From: Saprospiraceae bacterium UBA7687
Lineage (GTDB): Bacteria; Bacteroidota; Bacteroidia; Chitinophagales; Saprospiraceae
Assembly: GCA_002482845.1 (NCBI GenBank)
Contig: DLGT01000103.1
Span: forward strand, 62,001 to 126,000
Reading direction: 5' to 3'
Length of the DNA: 64,000 nucleotides
Positions within the stretch are counted from its first letter, which is position 1; each line of letters begins with the position of its first letter. Below, one piece after another: positions 17,589-25,817 of this stretch. The position numbers and the translations under genes were made by a program. Below the pieces are notes generated by a model that was not told where the DNA came from, ran no database searches, and saw only the letters and a program-made list of their open reading frames with translations.

Positions 17589-18263
17589 TTATTTCAAATT
17601 TATAGCGGTGATAGCAAGTTGATAATAGAAATTAATGAGATAATCTGGATCATCTGTTTTATCTGTGAGAGATGGCAAATGCTCTGCAAAATACTTCTGA
17701 TGATGAATACCTTCTATGACGGTTGTCACCAACATATGGGAATAATTGTAGGCAGGATTTACTTTTAAAATAATATCGCTGATGATGGCTACTATTTTTT
17801 TGTAATTATAGTACACACCATATTTATTGAGATCATCTACGTTTTTAATAAGGTAGGACTTACAAGATTCGCTACAGATGATATTAAATAAGTTTTGCAA
17901 ATTGATATCAGCATATTGATGATCATGTGGTACGGTCAATACCTTTATCGCATTTTTCAATCGCACATTATAGTCAACAATATTGGTATTATGTAGTACC
18001 AATTGGTATTCTACCCAGCACCAATACCAAGAAGTCACATATAAAAGTAGCATATGCTTATTTTCAAAATAACGGTAAATCGTTGCTTCTGTTGTTCCTA
18101 TTTGTTGGCTTAGTTTCCGAAAATTAAACTCTTCAAAGCCTATATCATAAATTAGATTTATACTTTGACTAATAATTGCCGAACCTAGTTGACTACTCTC
18201 AGGGTCTTTGAGAAATATATCACTCCTTATATTTGCAGAAAACTTAAACAACTCGAACTCCAT
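17589..18263 (-). CDS. TetR family transcriptional regulator of the export operon
   Basis: 224 residues. After an unusual ~25-residue lead there is a TetR N-terminal helix-turn-helix (AIISQSINLIYDIGFEEFNF, RKLSQQIGTTEATIYRYFENKHMLLLYV). A divergent helical ligand domain rich in Trp/Tyr follows. It is the first gene of the four-gene minus-strand operon, 2 bases ahead of the ABC gene, so it most likely represses its own operon and is released by a transported compound (inference). A palindrome between its -7 box and its ATG is a candidate operator. Confidence 0.85.
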   Translation of the reverse strand: MEFELFKFSANIRSDIFLKDPESSQLGSAIISQSINLIYDIGFEEFNFRKLSQQIGTTEATIYRYFENKHMLLLYVTSWYWCWVEYQLVLHNTNIVDYNVRLKNAIKVLTVPHDHQYADINLQNLFNIICSESCKSYLIKNVDDLNKYGVYYNYKKIVAIISDIILKVNPAYNYSHMLVTTVIEGIHHQKYFAEHLPSLTDKTDDPDYLINFYYQLAITAINLK

Positions 18264-18285
18264 AATAGCAATTGAAACAATAATA

Positions 18286-18318
18286 ATAGTATTACTATCA
18301 TTAAACTAAACAAAGCTA
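18286..18318 (-). promoter_or_regulatory. Export-operon -7 box with candidate TetR operator
   Basis: On the minus strand, TAgcTTTG occupies 18318-18311 (perfect -7 match, no clear -33). Between it and the TetR ATG lies the palindrome ATAGTA-T-TACTAT (18286-18298). It is placed just downstream of the expected transcription start, as expected for an autorepressor site. Confidence 0.35.
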
Positions 18319-18619
18319 TCAATGTTCAAGTTGAAATATTAATATTTTCTTAAAATTCTTAAGGAGATGATATCGAACTGAAACAAACATCCTTTGCCCA
18401 TGCTAAAATAATAAAGAAAAGTTTAAAACATGAATCAAATCCGAATAGTATTTGGCAGAATAATATGTAAACAATTCCTTTCTACTAATCTGATAATCAA
18501 CGGCTTCCCTTTAGTGGGAAGGTTTAAAAACGGCTGGTTTTCCTATTATAAGTGTTTTCAAAGTGGGCAAAAACAAATATGAAATATTTTTTTCTTAATA
18601 CAGTCAGATTACTTTCGGC
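18319..18619. other. Intergenic region without a recognised gene
   Basis: AT-rich spacer between the divergent-side start of the TetR operon and the terminator of the M23 gene. The only structure seen is a 6-bp hairpin at 18504-18521 (CTTCCC/GGGAAG). No ORF or RNA family is recognised. Confidence 0.5.
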
Positions 18620-18660
18620 AAAAAAAAAAAATAGCCTTGGTTAAAAAAACCTAAGGCTAT
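18620..18660 (-). terminator. Terminator of the M23 peptidase gene (bidirectional shape)
   Basis: ATAGCCTT-GGTT pairs with AACC-T-AAGGCTAT (18631-18660, one bulge). On the minus strand it is followed by a run of at least ten T (A run 18620-18630 on the plus strand). Plus-strand T residues also follow it. Confidence 0.85.
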
Positions 18661-18685
18661 TTTTATATATAAAAGTTTTGTTAGA

Positions 18686-19669
18686 TTAATCTAATGATTG
18701 GTTGTCTGTCGATGCTCTTTTGACAAGATCCTGATATTCTTTTGCTGTCAATCCATCTAAACAATAATCTATAGGATTAATTGCAACGCCATTCAGCCAA
18801 ACTTCATAGTGCAAGTGTGCACCAGTGGAAGATCCAGTACTTCCTACAAGACCTATTTTCTGACCTTTTTTAACGATTGCACCTTCCTTTACAGAAATAG
18901 TGTGCATGTGTGCATAAAGTGTTTTATAGCCATATCCATGATCTATCAATACATGTTTGCCGTATCCGCTTCCAGTTTTATTTATAGAAGCTACCCTACC
19001 ATTTCCAGTTGCTTGAATATCTGTACCAGTAGGTGCAGTAAAATCTATACCTTTATGGAATCTTCTGAGTTTGTGAATTGGATGTATTCTCGTACCAAAT
19101 CCTGATAAAAATTTAACATCTTTTCTGAGTGCAGTCTCCTTTACAGGTTTTATAGAAGGAATGCTAGCTAGTTTCTTTTCCTTTACGACAGCCACTTTAT
19201 AAAGACTATCAAGTGAGTTTTTTTGAATTTCTATCTTAAGTTTTAACTCATCCACCCTTTCTAGGTTTTCTTTGAGCATCTTGCCAGTTTCCATTTGACT
19301 ACCTAAAAAAGCATATTTATCATGACCACCTATACCACCATTCCAAATTCCATCATCTATAGGCTTCGCACCCAATATCATTCTATTTATTTGCCCATCT
19401 TTTTCATGAAGACTTTCAATCTTTTCTGATAAAACTTCATACTCTTCAGTAAGATGAGATAAATAAAACTCTAATTGTTCTTTTTCTTTTTGAACTAATT
19501 TCTCTTTGGGTGTTGGAAAGTATTGATAGGCAAAAACAAACATCAAAACTGCTGTGAGAAGTACGGCTGACGTAAAATAAAAACTTCTTCTGAGCTTATC
19601 CTTCCTTGAAAGTCTGTGTTTTTCGTATTGTAACGTATGCTCGTTATAAACGTATTTTACATTCTTCAT
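18686..19669 (-). CDS. M23 family peptidoglycan endopeptidase, membrane-anchored
   Basis: 327 residues. A cytoplasmic basic head is followed by one membrane span (about 32-50), a coiled coil (about 55-165) and a C-terminal LytM/M23 domain (about 185-300). Zinc ligands and catalytic histidines are all present: His205 and Asp209 (HKGID), His254 (YAHMH) and the H-x-H pair His285/His287 (GAHLHYEVW). It should cut peptide crosslinks in peptidoglycan from the periplasmic face. It is a stand-alone gene with a strong terminator. Growth-related wall remodelling is the likely role at family level. Confidence 0.9.
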   Translation of the reverse strand: MKNVKYVYNEHTLQYEKHRLSRKDKLRRSFYFTSAVLLTAVLMFVFAYQYFPTPKEKLVQKEKEQLEFYLSHLTEEYEVLSEKIESLHEKDGQINRMILGAKPIDDGIWNGGIGGHDKYAFLGSQMETGKMLKENLERVDELKLKIEIQKNSLDSLYKVAVVKEKKLASIPSIKPVKETALRKDVKFLSGFGTRIHPIHKLRRFHKGIDFTAPTGTDIQATGNGRVASINKTGSGYGKHVLIDHGYGYKTLYAHMHTISVKEGAIVKKGQKIGLVGSTGSSTGAHLHYEVWLNGVAINPIDYCLDGLTAKEYQDLVKRASTDNQSLD

Positions 19670-20148
19670 TCTACTATTAAGATTTATATGACATATTCCT
19701 GTTGGTCAAGGAATCGTCAGAAAATACGACACTGTTGGATTAAAAACGGTGTAAAAATAGTCTAATACTTTGATTAACCAAAACATCTAGCAGAAATATT
19801 TTTATAATTAATATATCAAATTTAATTATAAATAACAATTTGATAATATTAGTATTATATAAATGCGAATAAAAATACACTTAAACAAACTGACTACCTG
19901 ACTTTAACACATAACAATATTGTTTTATATGTTTACCCAACCCACATACCGTTTAAGTATAATATTTGTATTTAAATTTCATTAGTAAAACATTCCCACT
20001 GTTGAAATCATATTACAAAATATAATATTCCCCTACAAAATAAGGATTATCCATACTAAGAGACTTATAAAACCTGATTTACAAGTTTTGAGATCTAGGT
20101 ATTTGTATTTTACCGTCTTCATTTATCAAACTTTTGTTTTAATAGTTT
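19670..20148. other. Long AT-rich intergenic region upstream of trpS
   Basis: About 480 bases between divergent genes with no credible ORF. It contains a 9-bp inverted repeat TATCAAATT/AATTTGATA (19814-19822 with 19837-19845, 14-base loop) and a weaker one, ATTCC/GGAAT, near 19694-19713. In such AT-rich DNA these may be chance. No riboswitch or tRNA was recognised. Confidence 0.4.
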
Positions 20149-20156
20149 TACCTTTG
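20149..20156 (+). promoter_or_regulatory. -7 box of trpS
   Basis: TAccTTTG, a perfect -7 match, 29 bases before the ATG. TTTG at 20133-20136 is too close (12 bases) to be a normal -33. Confidence 0.45.
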
Positions 20157-20185
20157 CGTCACATGTTTGAATAAAAAAAAGTAAA

Positions 20186-21184
20186 ATGAAAACAGTTCTT
20201 TCTTGTATCCAACCCACTGGCGATATGCACCTTGGCAACTATTTTGGCGCTGTCAAAAATTGGGTTGACCTTCAGGCAGGTTATAAATGTTATTATGGTG
20301 TCGTGGATTATCATGCCATGTCAATGCCTTATGATGTACAGAAACTTCGTACAAATACATGGGAATTGATAACAAATTTAGTGGCAGTAGGTATCAAGCC
20401 AGAAAACTTATTTATTCAATCTTTAGTACCAGAACATACTGAATTAAATTGGATTTTCAATTGCTTTTGTTCTTATGGACAACTGACCCGTATGACCCAA
20501 TTTAAGGATAAAAGCCAGCAAGTTAAAGATGGTGGTAAAGAAGAGTTTATCTCAGTAGGTCTCTTAGATTATCCAGTACTTCAAACGGCTGACATACTCA
20601 TATATAAAGCAGATTATGTGCCAGTAGGTAAAGATCAAGAACAACACTTAGAATTATCTAGAGATATTGCTCAGAGATTTAATACGCAAGTAGGAAAAGA
20701 GTATTTTGTCCTTCCAGATGCCCTATATACTGAAACACCAAAAATAAAATCAACAGCAGATCCATCAAAAAAGATGAGCAAGTCAGCAGGAGAAAAACAT
20801 TATATCAATGCATTTGCAGATGAAGCTACCATACGTAGACAGATTAAATCAGCCGTCACAGATTCTGGAGATACACCAGAAGGAACAATGGCCGAAGGTG
20901 TCCAGAACCTTTTTGAACTTATTAAAGCAGCAGGTTACAAATCCCAACATGATGAATTAATGAACCATTACGCTAGTGGTCATTTAAAATATGTGGATTT
21001 AAAACAAGTGACCGCAGATGCCTTAGTAGAACTAATATCTGGTTTTACTGAACGTAAAAAAGAGATCGTTGCAGACAAAAAAAGATTAAAAGATCAAGTA
21101 AAACAATCATCTTCTGAAATCAGGAAAGTAGCTCAACAAACCCTTAAAGACGTCAAGGAATTGGTAGGATTGATGAATGTGTGA
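20186..21184 (+). CDS. trpS: Tryptophanyl-tRNA synthetase
   Basis: 332 residues, the usual length for bacterial TrpRS. The class I signatures are present: PTGDMHLGNYFGA, with the HIGH-equivalent HLGN at 15-18, and KMSKS at 196-200. The TrpRS-specific stretch GLLDYPVLQTADILIYKADYVPVGKDQEQHLE is split across the substrate-binding core. It charges tRNA-Trp in the cytosol. It is a single gene behind its own -7 box. The 254-base gap that follows is AT-rich with only a weak GGC/GCC hairpin near 21316. Confidence 0.97.
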   Translation: MKTVLSCIQPTGDMHLGNYFGAVKNWVDLQAGYKCYYGVVDYHAMSMPYDVQKLRTNTWELITNLVAVGIKPENLFIQSLVPEHTELNWIFNCFCSYGQLTRMTQFKDKSQQVKDGGKEEFISVGLLDYPVLQTADILIYKADYVPVGKDQEQHLELSRDIAQRFNTQVGKEYFVLPDALYTETPKIKSTADPSKKMSKSAGEKHYINAFADEATIRRQIKSAVTDSGDTPEGTMAEGVQNLFELIKAAGYKSQHDELMNHYASGHLKYVDLKQVTADALVELISGFTERKKEIVADKKRLKDQVKQSSSEIRKVAQQTLKDVKELVGLMNV

Positions 21185-21402
21185 TAGTTGATTTACTTAT
21201 TTTTCTCATTTAGAAAAGACTTTAATCAATAGATTCACGAATTATATAGTTTGATTAGATTTTGTTTGGATCTCCATTTATTTCAAACAATTATTATAAT
21301 ATTTAAAAAATCTTTGGCAAAAAGCCTTAAGGGAATACATCTATTTTTTAAGATTCTTAAAAATATCTGGTAAAAGCTGTCAATTACTACAACAAAAAAC
21401 CT

Positions 21403-21410
21403 TAAGTTTG
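21403..21410 (+). promoter_or_regulatory. -7 box of the T9SS protein pair
   Basis: TAagTTTG, a perfect -7 match, 28 bases before the ATG at 21439. No -33 element is obvious. Confidence 0.4.
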
Positions 21411-21438
21411 TCTATTAATCAATCTTAACACAATACCA

Positions 21439-21957
21439 ATGAAAAAGTGGTTTCTACTTTTATCTATATTTTATTGCCTACATTTTAATGGTATTTCCCA
21501 AAATATTATTCTTGAAAAAGATGTCATATCTAGTGGTGCTACAATTAGTAAAAATGATAACATTATTCTAAATGCTACAATTGGACAGCCAGTTATTGGA
21601 CTTGCCCAAGAGACAATTATGAAAGTTAACCAAGGATTCTGGTATGTTGTCTCAGATTTTGATGCAGGAAGTTCAAACACGGAAGACTTGCCAATTGGTA
21701 TTTTAGACCTTACTATTGTCCCAAACCCAGCTTCGTATCAAGGAACATTGACTTTTAATGCTAATGAAAGAATGGTTGTAAAAGTTGATATCATCAATAG
21801 TTTAGGTCAAAAAACAGCATTCAACTATAGTGGAGATGTAATGGAAGGTAATAACATTATACCCATTGACCTTAGTAATATGCTCCCTGGCCAGTACTTC
21901 CTAAGCTTAACAGCCAAGGAAAAAATATTCACAAAAAAAATAGTCGTTATAAAATAA
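21439..21957 (+). CDS. Secreted T9SS-sorted protein, unknown function
   Basis: 172 residues. A signal peptide (MKKWFLLLSIFYCLHFNGIS, then Q) is followed by a short mature part with the pattern SSGATISKNDN...GQPVIG...VNQGFWYVV. This pattern is often seen N-terminal to T9SS tails in Bacteroidota. A type A sorting domain follows from about residue 95 (VPNPASYQGTLTF, LSNMLPGQYFLSL, TKKIVVIK). The protein is predicted to cross the outer membrane by T9SS. It sits 41 bases ahead of the repeat protein at 21999 and is probably co-transcribed with it, so the two may be exported partners. Confidence 0.75.
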   Translation: MKKWFLLLSIFYCLHFNGISQNIILEKDVISSGATISKNDNIILNATIGQPVIGLAQETIMKVNQGFWYVVSDFDAGSSNTEDLPIGILDLTIVPNPASYQGTLTFNANERMVVKVDIINSLGQKTAFNYSGDVMEGNNIIPIDLSNMLPGQYFLSLTAKEKIFTKKIVVIK

Positions 21958-21998
21958 TCATTTGAAACATCTTCTTAAAAAAATATAAATACAATAAA

Positions 21999-24425
21999 AT
22001 GAAAGTCTTTTACAACCTTACATTTCTGCTAATTTTTGTGGTTTCGACCTTAACAGTTTCAGCACAAGTCCCTAGAACCATAAGTTACCAAGGTGTACTT
22101 ACTGATCCACAAGGTAATTTAATAGCTGATGGCAATAGAACTATTACACTAAGATTGTATGAGTCACTAGCAAGCACCACACCTTTATATACTGAAATTC
22201 ATAATGCTGTGGTGGTCAAAGGTATTTTTAATGCCATCATTGGTTCACAATCTCCACTTCCTATAGACCTATCCTTTGATCGAGCTTATTTCCTTGGAGT
22301 AACCATAGATGCAGGTAGTGAGTTGTTACCTAGAACTCCTTTAACAGCTGTTCCGTATGCATTAATGGCACATAGAGCAACGATAGCTGATGGACTTTCT
22401 AATAATGCAACTGGAATAGTAACTAGTGTAAATAATCAAGATGGTGATCTTCTTATCGAAGCAGGTAGTGGCGCAAATATAACATCAAATAATGGCACAA
22501 TCACCATCTCAGCTACAGGAACAGGTGGCACAGGAATACAAGGCGTGCAAAATCAAGACGGAACCATCACCATCGCAAATCCAACAGGACCCAATGCAAC
22601 CATTAGCTTAGCAGATAATGCTGTAAAAAGTAATCATATTCAAAATGGAACTATCCTATTAGAAGATATAGCTAGTGGTGTGATTCCTCACCCATCAAAC
22701 TTCATCATCAATGGTGCACCTGCTGGCGGTGACCTTACAGGCACCTTCCCCAATCCTCTCATTGGATCAGGAAAAGTTACAAGTGGTCATATACTTGATG
22801 GGACAATTCAGGCTACAGACATTGCAAATGGTGTCATACCAAACACTTCAAACTTCATTCAGAATGGATCAAATGCAGGTGGAGACCTTACCGCTACTTA
22901 TCCCAATCCGACGATAGGAACTAGTAAAGTCACCACTACTCATATCCTAGATGGAACTATTCAAGCTATTGATATTGCAAATGGGGTCATCCCAAGTACA
23001 GCAAACTTTATCCAAAATGGATCAAATGCTGGTGGTGATCTTACGGGTACTTATCCAAACCCTTTTATCGGTTTTGACAGAGTCACCACACTGCACATCC
23101 AGGATGGAACCATAAGCCGTGAAGATCATAGTACGATAGGCGTGCCTTTAAATTCAGTGTTAAAACTAGTGGGAACGCAATTTGGTGCAACTTGGGAATA
23201 TGTACCTGCTAAAGTTATAAATGCAGGTACCGGAATTAATATAGTAGGTAATGCTTTCAATGATGATATTACCATTTCTGCTACCAATAGTGGTGGCACA
23301 GTCATCAGCACAGGAACTAATGATCCTAATTATTTGACGAAATGGACAGCTCCAAATACAATCACAAAATCCACTTTATATGAATTAGATGGCAATGTGG
23401 GTATTGGGGTAGCACCAGCGACAGCAAAATTAGATGTCAATGGTAATGCTAAAGTCAAAAGTTCTGTCGCAAATACACCAGCACTTTTAGCAACCCATAC
23501 CGGTTCAGGATTAACACAAGGCACTGCCATCCAAGGCATCTCTGAAAATGTAGGTGTCCATGGAAGAGTAACAACTGCTCAACTTTCAACACCTACAGGC
23601 ATAGGTGTGCGTGGAGATACAGATGCAGGTTCGGGTGTAAGTGGATTTGCTGGACTTGGCGATGGTGTTACGGGTACATCACAGAGAGGTAGTGGTATAG
23701 TAGGAATCACGTCATCATTTGATCAATCACAAGCAGCAGTAAGAGCGGTAAATAATTCAGTAGATGGATATGGTATTCATAGTACTGCGGACGGAATTAA
23801 CTCAGTAAGTGTCTTCGGCTTTAATAAAAGAGGGAAGGCTATTTATGGCAGCGTCACAACAGGCGAAGCGATATATGGTGACAATGAAGACTCCAATACC
23901 ACGGGTTATGCAGGATATTTCAGAGGTAGAGTACACATGACAAAAGATCTGACAGTTATAGGAAATATTGCCAAAGCATCAAGCACATTCAAAATTGATC
24001 ACCCTTTAGACCCTGCCAACAAATACTTAAATCATTCAGTCGTAGAATCTCCTGACATGATGAATATGTATAATGGTACCATTGTTTTGGATGCATCCGG
24101 TGAAGCTGTTGTAAAATTACCATCATATTTTGATGCTCTAAATACTGATTTCAGGTATTCATTAACACCTATCGGCGCGTTTGCACCAGTCTATATTAAA
24201 GAAGAAGTCAAAAATAATGCTTTCGTAATCGCTGGTGGTACGCCTGGAATAAAAATATCATGGCAAGTAACAGGTATCAGAAAAGATAAATTTGCTGAAA
24301 AATATAGAATCATTGTAGAGCAAGAAAAGTCAGCAGAAGAAAAGGGAAAATATATGCACCCAGAAGTATTTGGCAAAAGTGTAGAGCAAGGAGTACATTA
24401 TAAAAGTAGCCCTAGTCATGACTAA
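21999..24425 (+). CDS. Secreted tail-fibre-like repeat protein
   Basis: 808 residues. A signal peptide (MKVFYNLTFLLIFVVSTLTV, then SAQ) is followed by a domain typical of Bacteroidota surface proteins (ISYQGVLTDPQGNLIADGNR...VPYALMAHRA). The middle has three 51-residue repeats (residues about 209-361) carrying GGDLTGTYPNP and a fourth partial copy. A collagen/tail-fibre-like Gly-rich section with GVRGDTDAGSGVSGFAG follows, then a C-terminal domain beginning about residue 660 (FKIDHPLDPANKYLNHS). That last motif is common at the end of long fibre proteins. No T9SS tail is evident. It probably forms a surface fibre with the preceding T9SS protein (inference). Confidence 0.7.
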   Translation: MKVFYNLTFLLIFVVSTLTVSAQVPRTISYQGVLTDPQGNLIADGNRTITLRLYESLASTTPLYTEIHNAVVVKGIFNAIIGSQSPLPIDLSFDRAYFLGVTIDAGSELLPRTPLTAVPYALMAHRATIADGLSNNATGIVTSVNNQDGDLLIEAGSGANITSNNGTITISATGTGGTGIQGVQNQDGTITIANPTGPNATISLADNAVKSNHIQNGTILLEDIASGVIPHPSNFIINGAPAGGDLTGTFPNPLIGSGKVTSGHILDGTIQATDIANGVIPNTSNFIQNGSNAGGDLTATYPNPTIGTSKVTTTHILDGTIQAIDIANGVIPSTANFIQNGSNAGGDLTGTYPNPFIGFDRVTTLHIQDGTISREDHSTIGVPLNSVLKLVGTQFGATWEYVPAKVINAGTGINIVGNAFNDDITISATNSGGTVISTGTNDPNYLTKWTAPNTITKSTLYELDGNVGIGVAPATAKLDVNGNAKVKSSVANTPALLATHTGSGLTQGTAIQGISENVGVHGRVTTAQLSTPTGIGVRGDTDAGSGVSGFAGLGDGVTGTSQRGSGIVGITSSFDQSQAAVRAVNNSVDGYGIHSTADGINSVSVFGFNKRGKAIYGSVTTGEAIYGDNEDSNTTGYAGYFRGRVHMTKDLTVIGNIAKASSTFKIDHPLDPANKYLNHSVVESPDMMNMYNGTIVLDASGEAVVKLPSYFDALNTDFRYSLTPIGAFAPVYIKEEVKNNAFVIAGGTPGIKISWQVTGIRKDKFAEKYRIIVEQEKSAEEKGKYMHPEVFGKSVEQGVHYKSSPSHD
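22623..23081 (+). repeat. Three tandem 153-bp in-frame repeats
   Basis: Units start at 22623, 22776 and 22929, each beginning with codons for V-[KT]-x-x-H-I. A partial fourth unit starts at 23082. Each encodes 51 residues with DGTIQATDIANGVIP, NFIQNGSNAGGDLT and a YPNP turn. Units 2 and 3 are the most alike, pointing to recent duplication within the gene. Confidence 0.85.
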
Positions 24426-24483
24426 ATAGGAATAATTTTAAAGTGTAAAACTGACCTTTTAGTTATCTAAAGCAAGATATTTT

Positions 24484-24491
24484 TATCTTTG
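24484..24491 (+). promoter_or_regulatory. -7 box almost touching the HI0933-family start codon
   Basis: TAtcTTTG is a perfect -7 match, ending only 4 bases before the ATG at 24496. Transcription would begin at or beside the start codon, implying a leaderless or near-leaderless mRNA. Confidence 0.45.
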
Positions 24492-24495
24492 CAGG

Positions 24496-25707
24496 ATGAC
24501 AGAAGTAGATATAATAATTGTAGGTGGTGGCGCCGCGGGTTTTTTCTCGGCGATCACTGCTGCAGAACACAATCCTAGTTTGCGTATTATTATTTTGGAG
24601 CAATCCAAAGAAGTACTCAACAAGGTGCGTATCTCAGGTGGTGGACGTTGCAATGCCACACATGCTTGTTTTGACCCGAAGGAATTGACAACATATTACC
24701 CACGTGGAGCAAGGGAATTGCTAGGACCTTTTCACACTTTTGGTCCTACACAAACAATAGAATGGTTTAAGAATCATGGTGTTAACCTAAAAACGGAAGC
24801 GGATGGAAGGATGTTTCCCGATTCGGATAGTTCTGAGACAATAATAAGGTGCTTTCAAGGCTTGACGCAAAAACTGGGTATTAAAGTTATTCAAAACGTA
24901 AAGGTAAAAGGATTTAATTATTCTGAAGAAGATGAATATAAATTCGAAATCAACACAGAATCAAGCCATTACAAATCAAAACGATTAATGTTAGCCACAG
25001 GTAGCAGTCCTTTTATATGGAATATGCTAAAAGAACATGGGTATAAAATCGTAGAACCTGTACCATCACTTTTCACTTTCAATCTTCCTAATAATCCTAT
25101 TTGCAAATTGATGGGATTGTCAGTACCAAAGGCGAACGTTCAAATAAAAGATACCAAAATAAAGACAAATGGTCCGCTGCTGATTACACATTGGGGATTT
25201 AGCGGTCCAGCTATTCTTAAAGCTTCTGCATGGGGAGCAAATGTACTCGATGAAAAAAAATATGCTTTTGATGCTATTATAGATTGGGTACCTGATGTAC
25301 ACATAGAACAGATTACAGAATTGCGCGATTCAATGGCCAAGAAAAAAGTTGTTTCTAATCCTATCTTTGGACTTCCTTGTAGATTGTGGACATATATGAC
25401 TGATGACATCATTTCAGATAAAGAAAAAAACTGGGCATCGCTTTCAAAAACCGAGTTAAATGCTATCGTACAAAATCTAAAATCAGCTTCATTTACAGTT
25501 TCTGGAAAGTCAACTTTTAAAGAAGAATTTGTAACAGCAGGTGGTGTGGCATTAAGCCAAATTAATTTTAAATGTTTCGAAAGTAAGATCCAACCAGGAC
25601 TTTTTATGGCTGGCGAGATATTGAATATTGATGCTGTAACTGGTGGGTTTAATTTTCAAGCGGCTTGGACAGGTGGATATTTGGCAGGACAAGAAATGAG
25701 TAAGTAG
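24496..25707 (+). CDS. HI0933/YhiN family FAD-dependent oxidoreductase
   Basis: 403 residues. The N-terminal Rossmann dinucleotide motif is IIIVGGGAAGFFSAI, with the acidic end of strand 2 at ILEQS. The family hallmarks are present: KVRISGGGRCNATHACFD near residue 45, LLITHWGFSGPAILKASAWG in the middle, and a C-terminal FAD motif TAGGVALSQIN...LFMAGEILNIDAVTGGFNFQ. The length matches the family (about 400). This is a cytosolic flavoprotein with an uncertain physiological substrate. The start is fixed by the -7 box directly upstream. It is a single gene. Confidence 0.9.
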   Translation: MTEVDIIIVGGGAAGFFSAITAAEHNPSLRIIILEQSKEVLNKVRISGGGRCNATHACFDPKELTTYYPRGARELLGPFHTFGPTQTIEWFKNHGVNLKTEADGRMFPDSDSSETIIRCFQGLTQKLGIKVIQNVKVKGFNYSEEDEYKFEINTESSHYKSKRLMLATGSSPFIWNMLKEHGYKIVEPVPSLFTFNLPNNPICKLMGLSVPKANVQIKDTKIKTNGPLLITHWGFSGPAILKASAWGANVLDEKKYAFDAIIDWVPDVHIEQITELRDSMAKKKVVSNPIFGLPCRLWTYMTDDIISDKEKNWASLSKTELNAIVQNLKSASFTVSGKSTFKEEFVTAGGVALSQINFKCFESKIQPGLFMAGEILNIDAVTGGFNFQAAWTGGYLAGQEMSK

Positions 25708-25763
25708 TAGAAGGATATATACGTTTTGTCTATTATTTTCGTTTTCAATAGTCGATATCTTTT

Positions 25764-25790
25764 TTTGACCAAAGATTTACCCTAATTTAG
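25764..25790 (+). promoter_or_regulatory. Possible promoter of the M1-type peptidase gene
   Basis: TTTG at 25764-25767 and TAatTTaG at 25783-25790 are separated by 15 bases, slightly short spacing. The ATG is 27 bases downstream. Confidence 0.3.
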
Positions 25791-25817
25791 CGTTTCTAAA
25801 TCAGTTATTCCAGTATT

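Noticed and set aside
19814..19845. 9-bp inverted repeat upstream of trpS as a regulatory element
   Set aside because: Entirely AT-rich context; such repeats are expected by chance and nothing links it to trpS.
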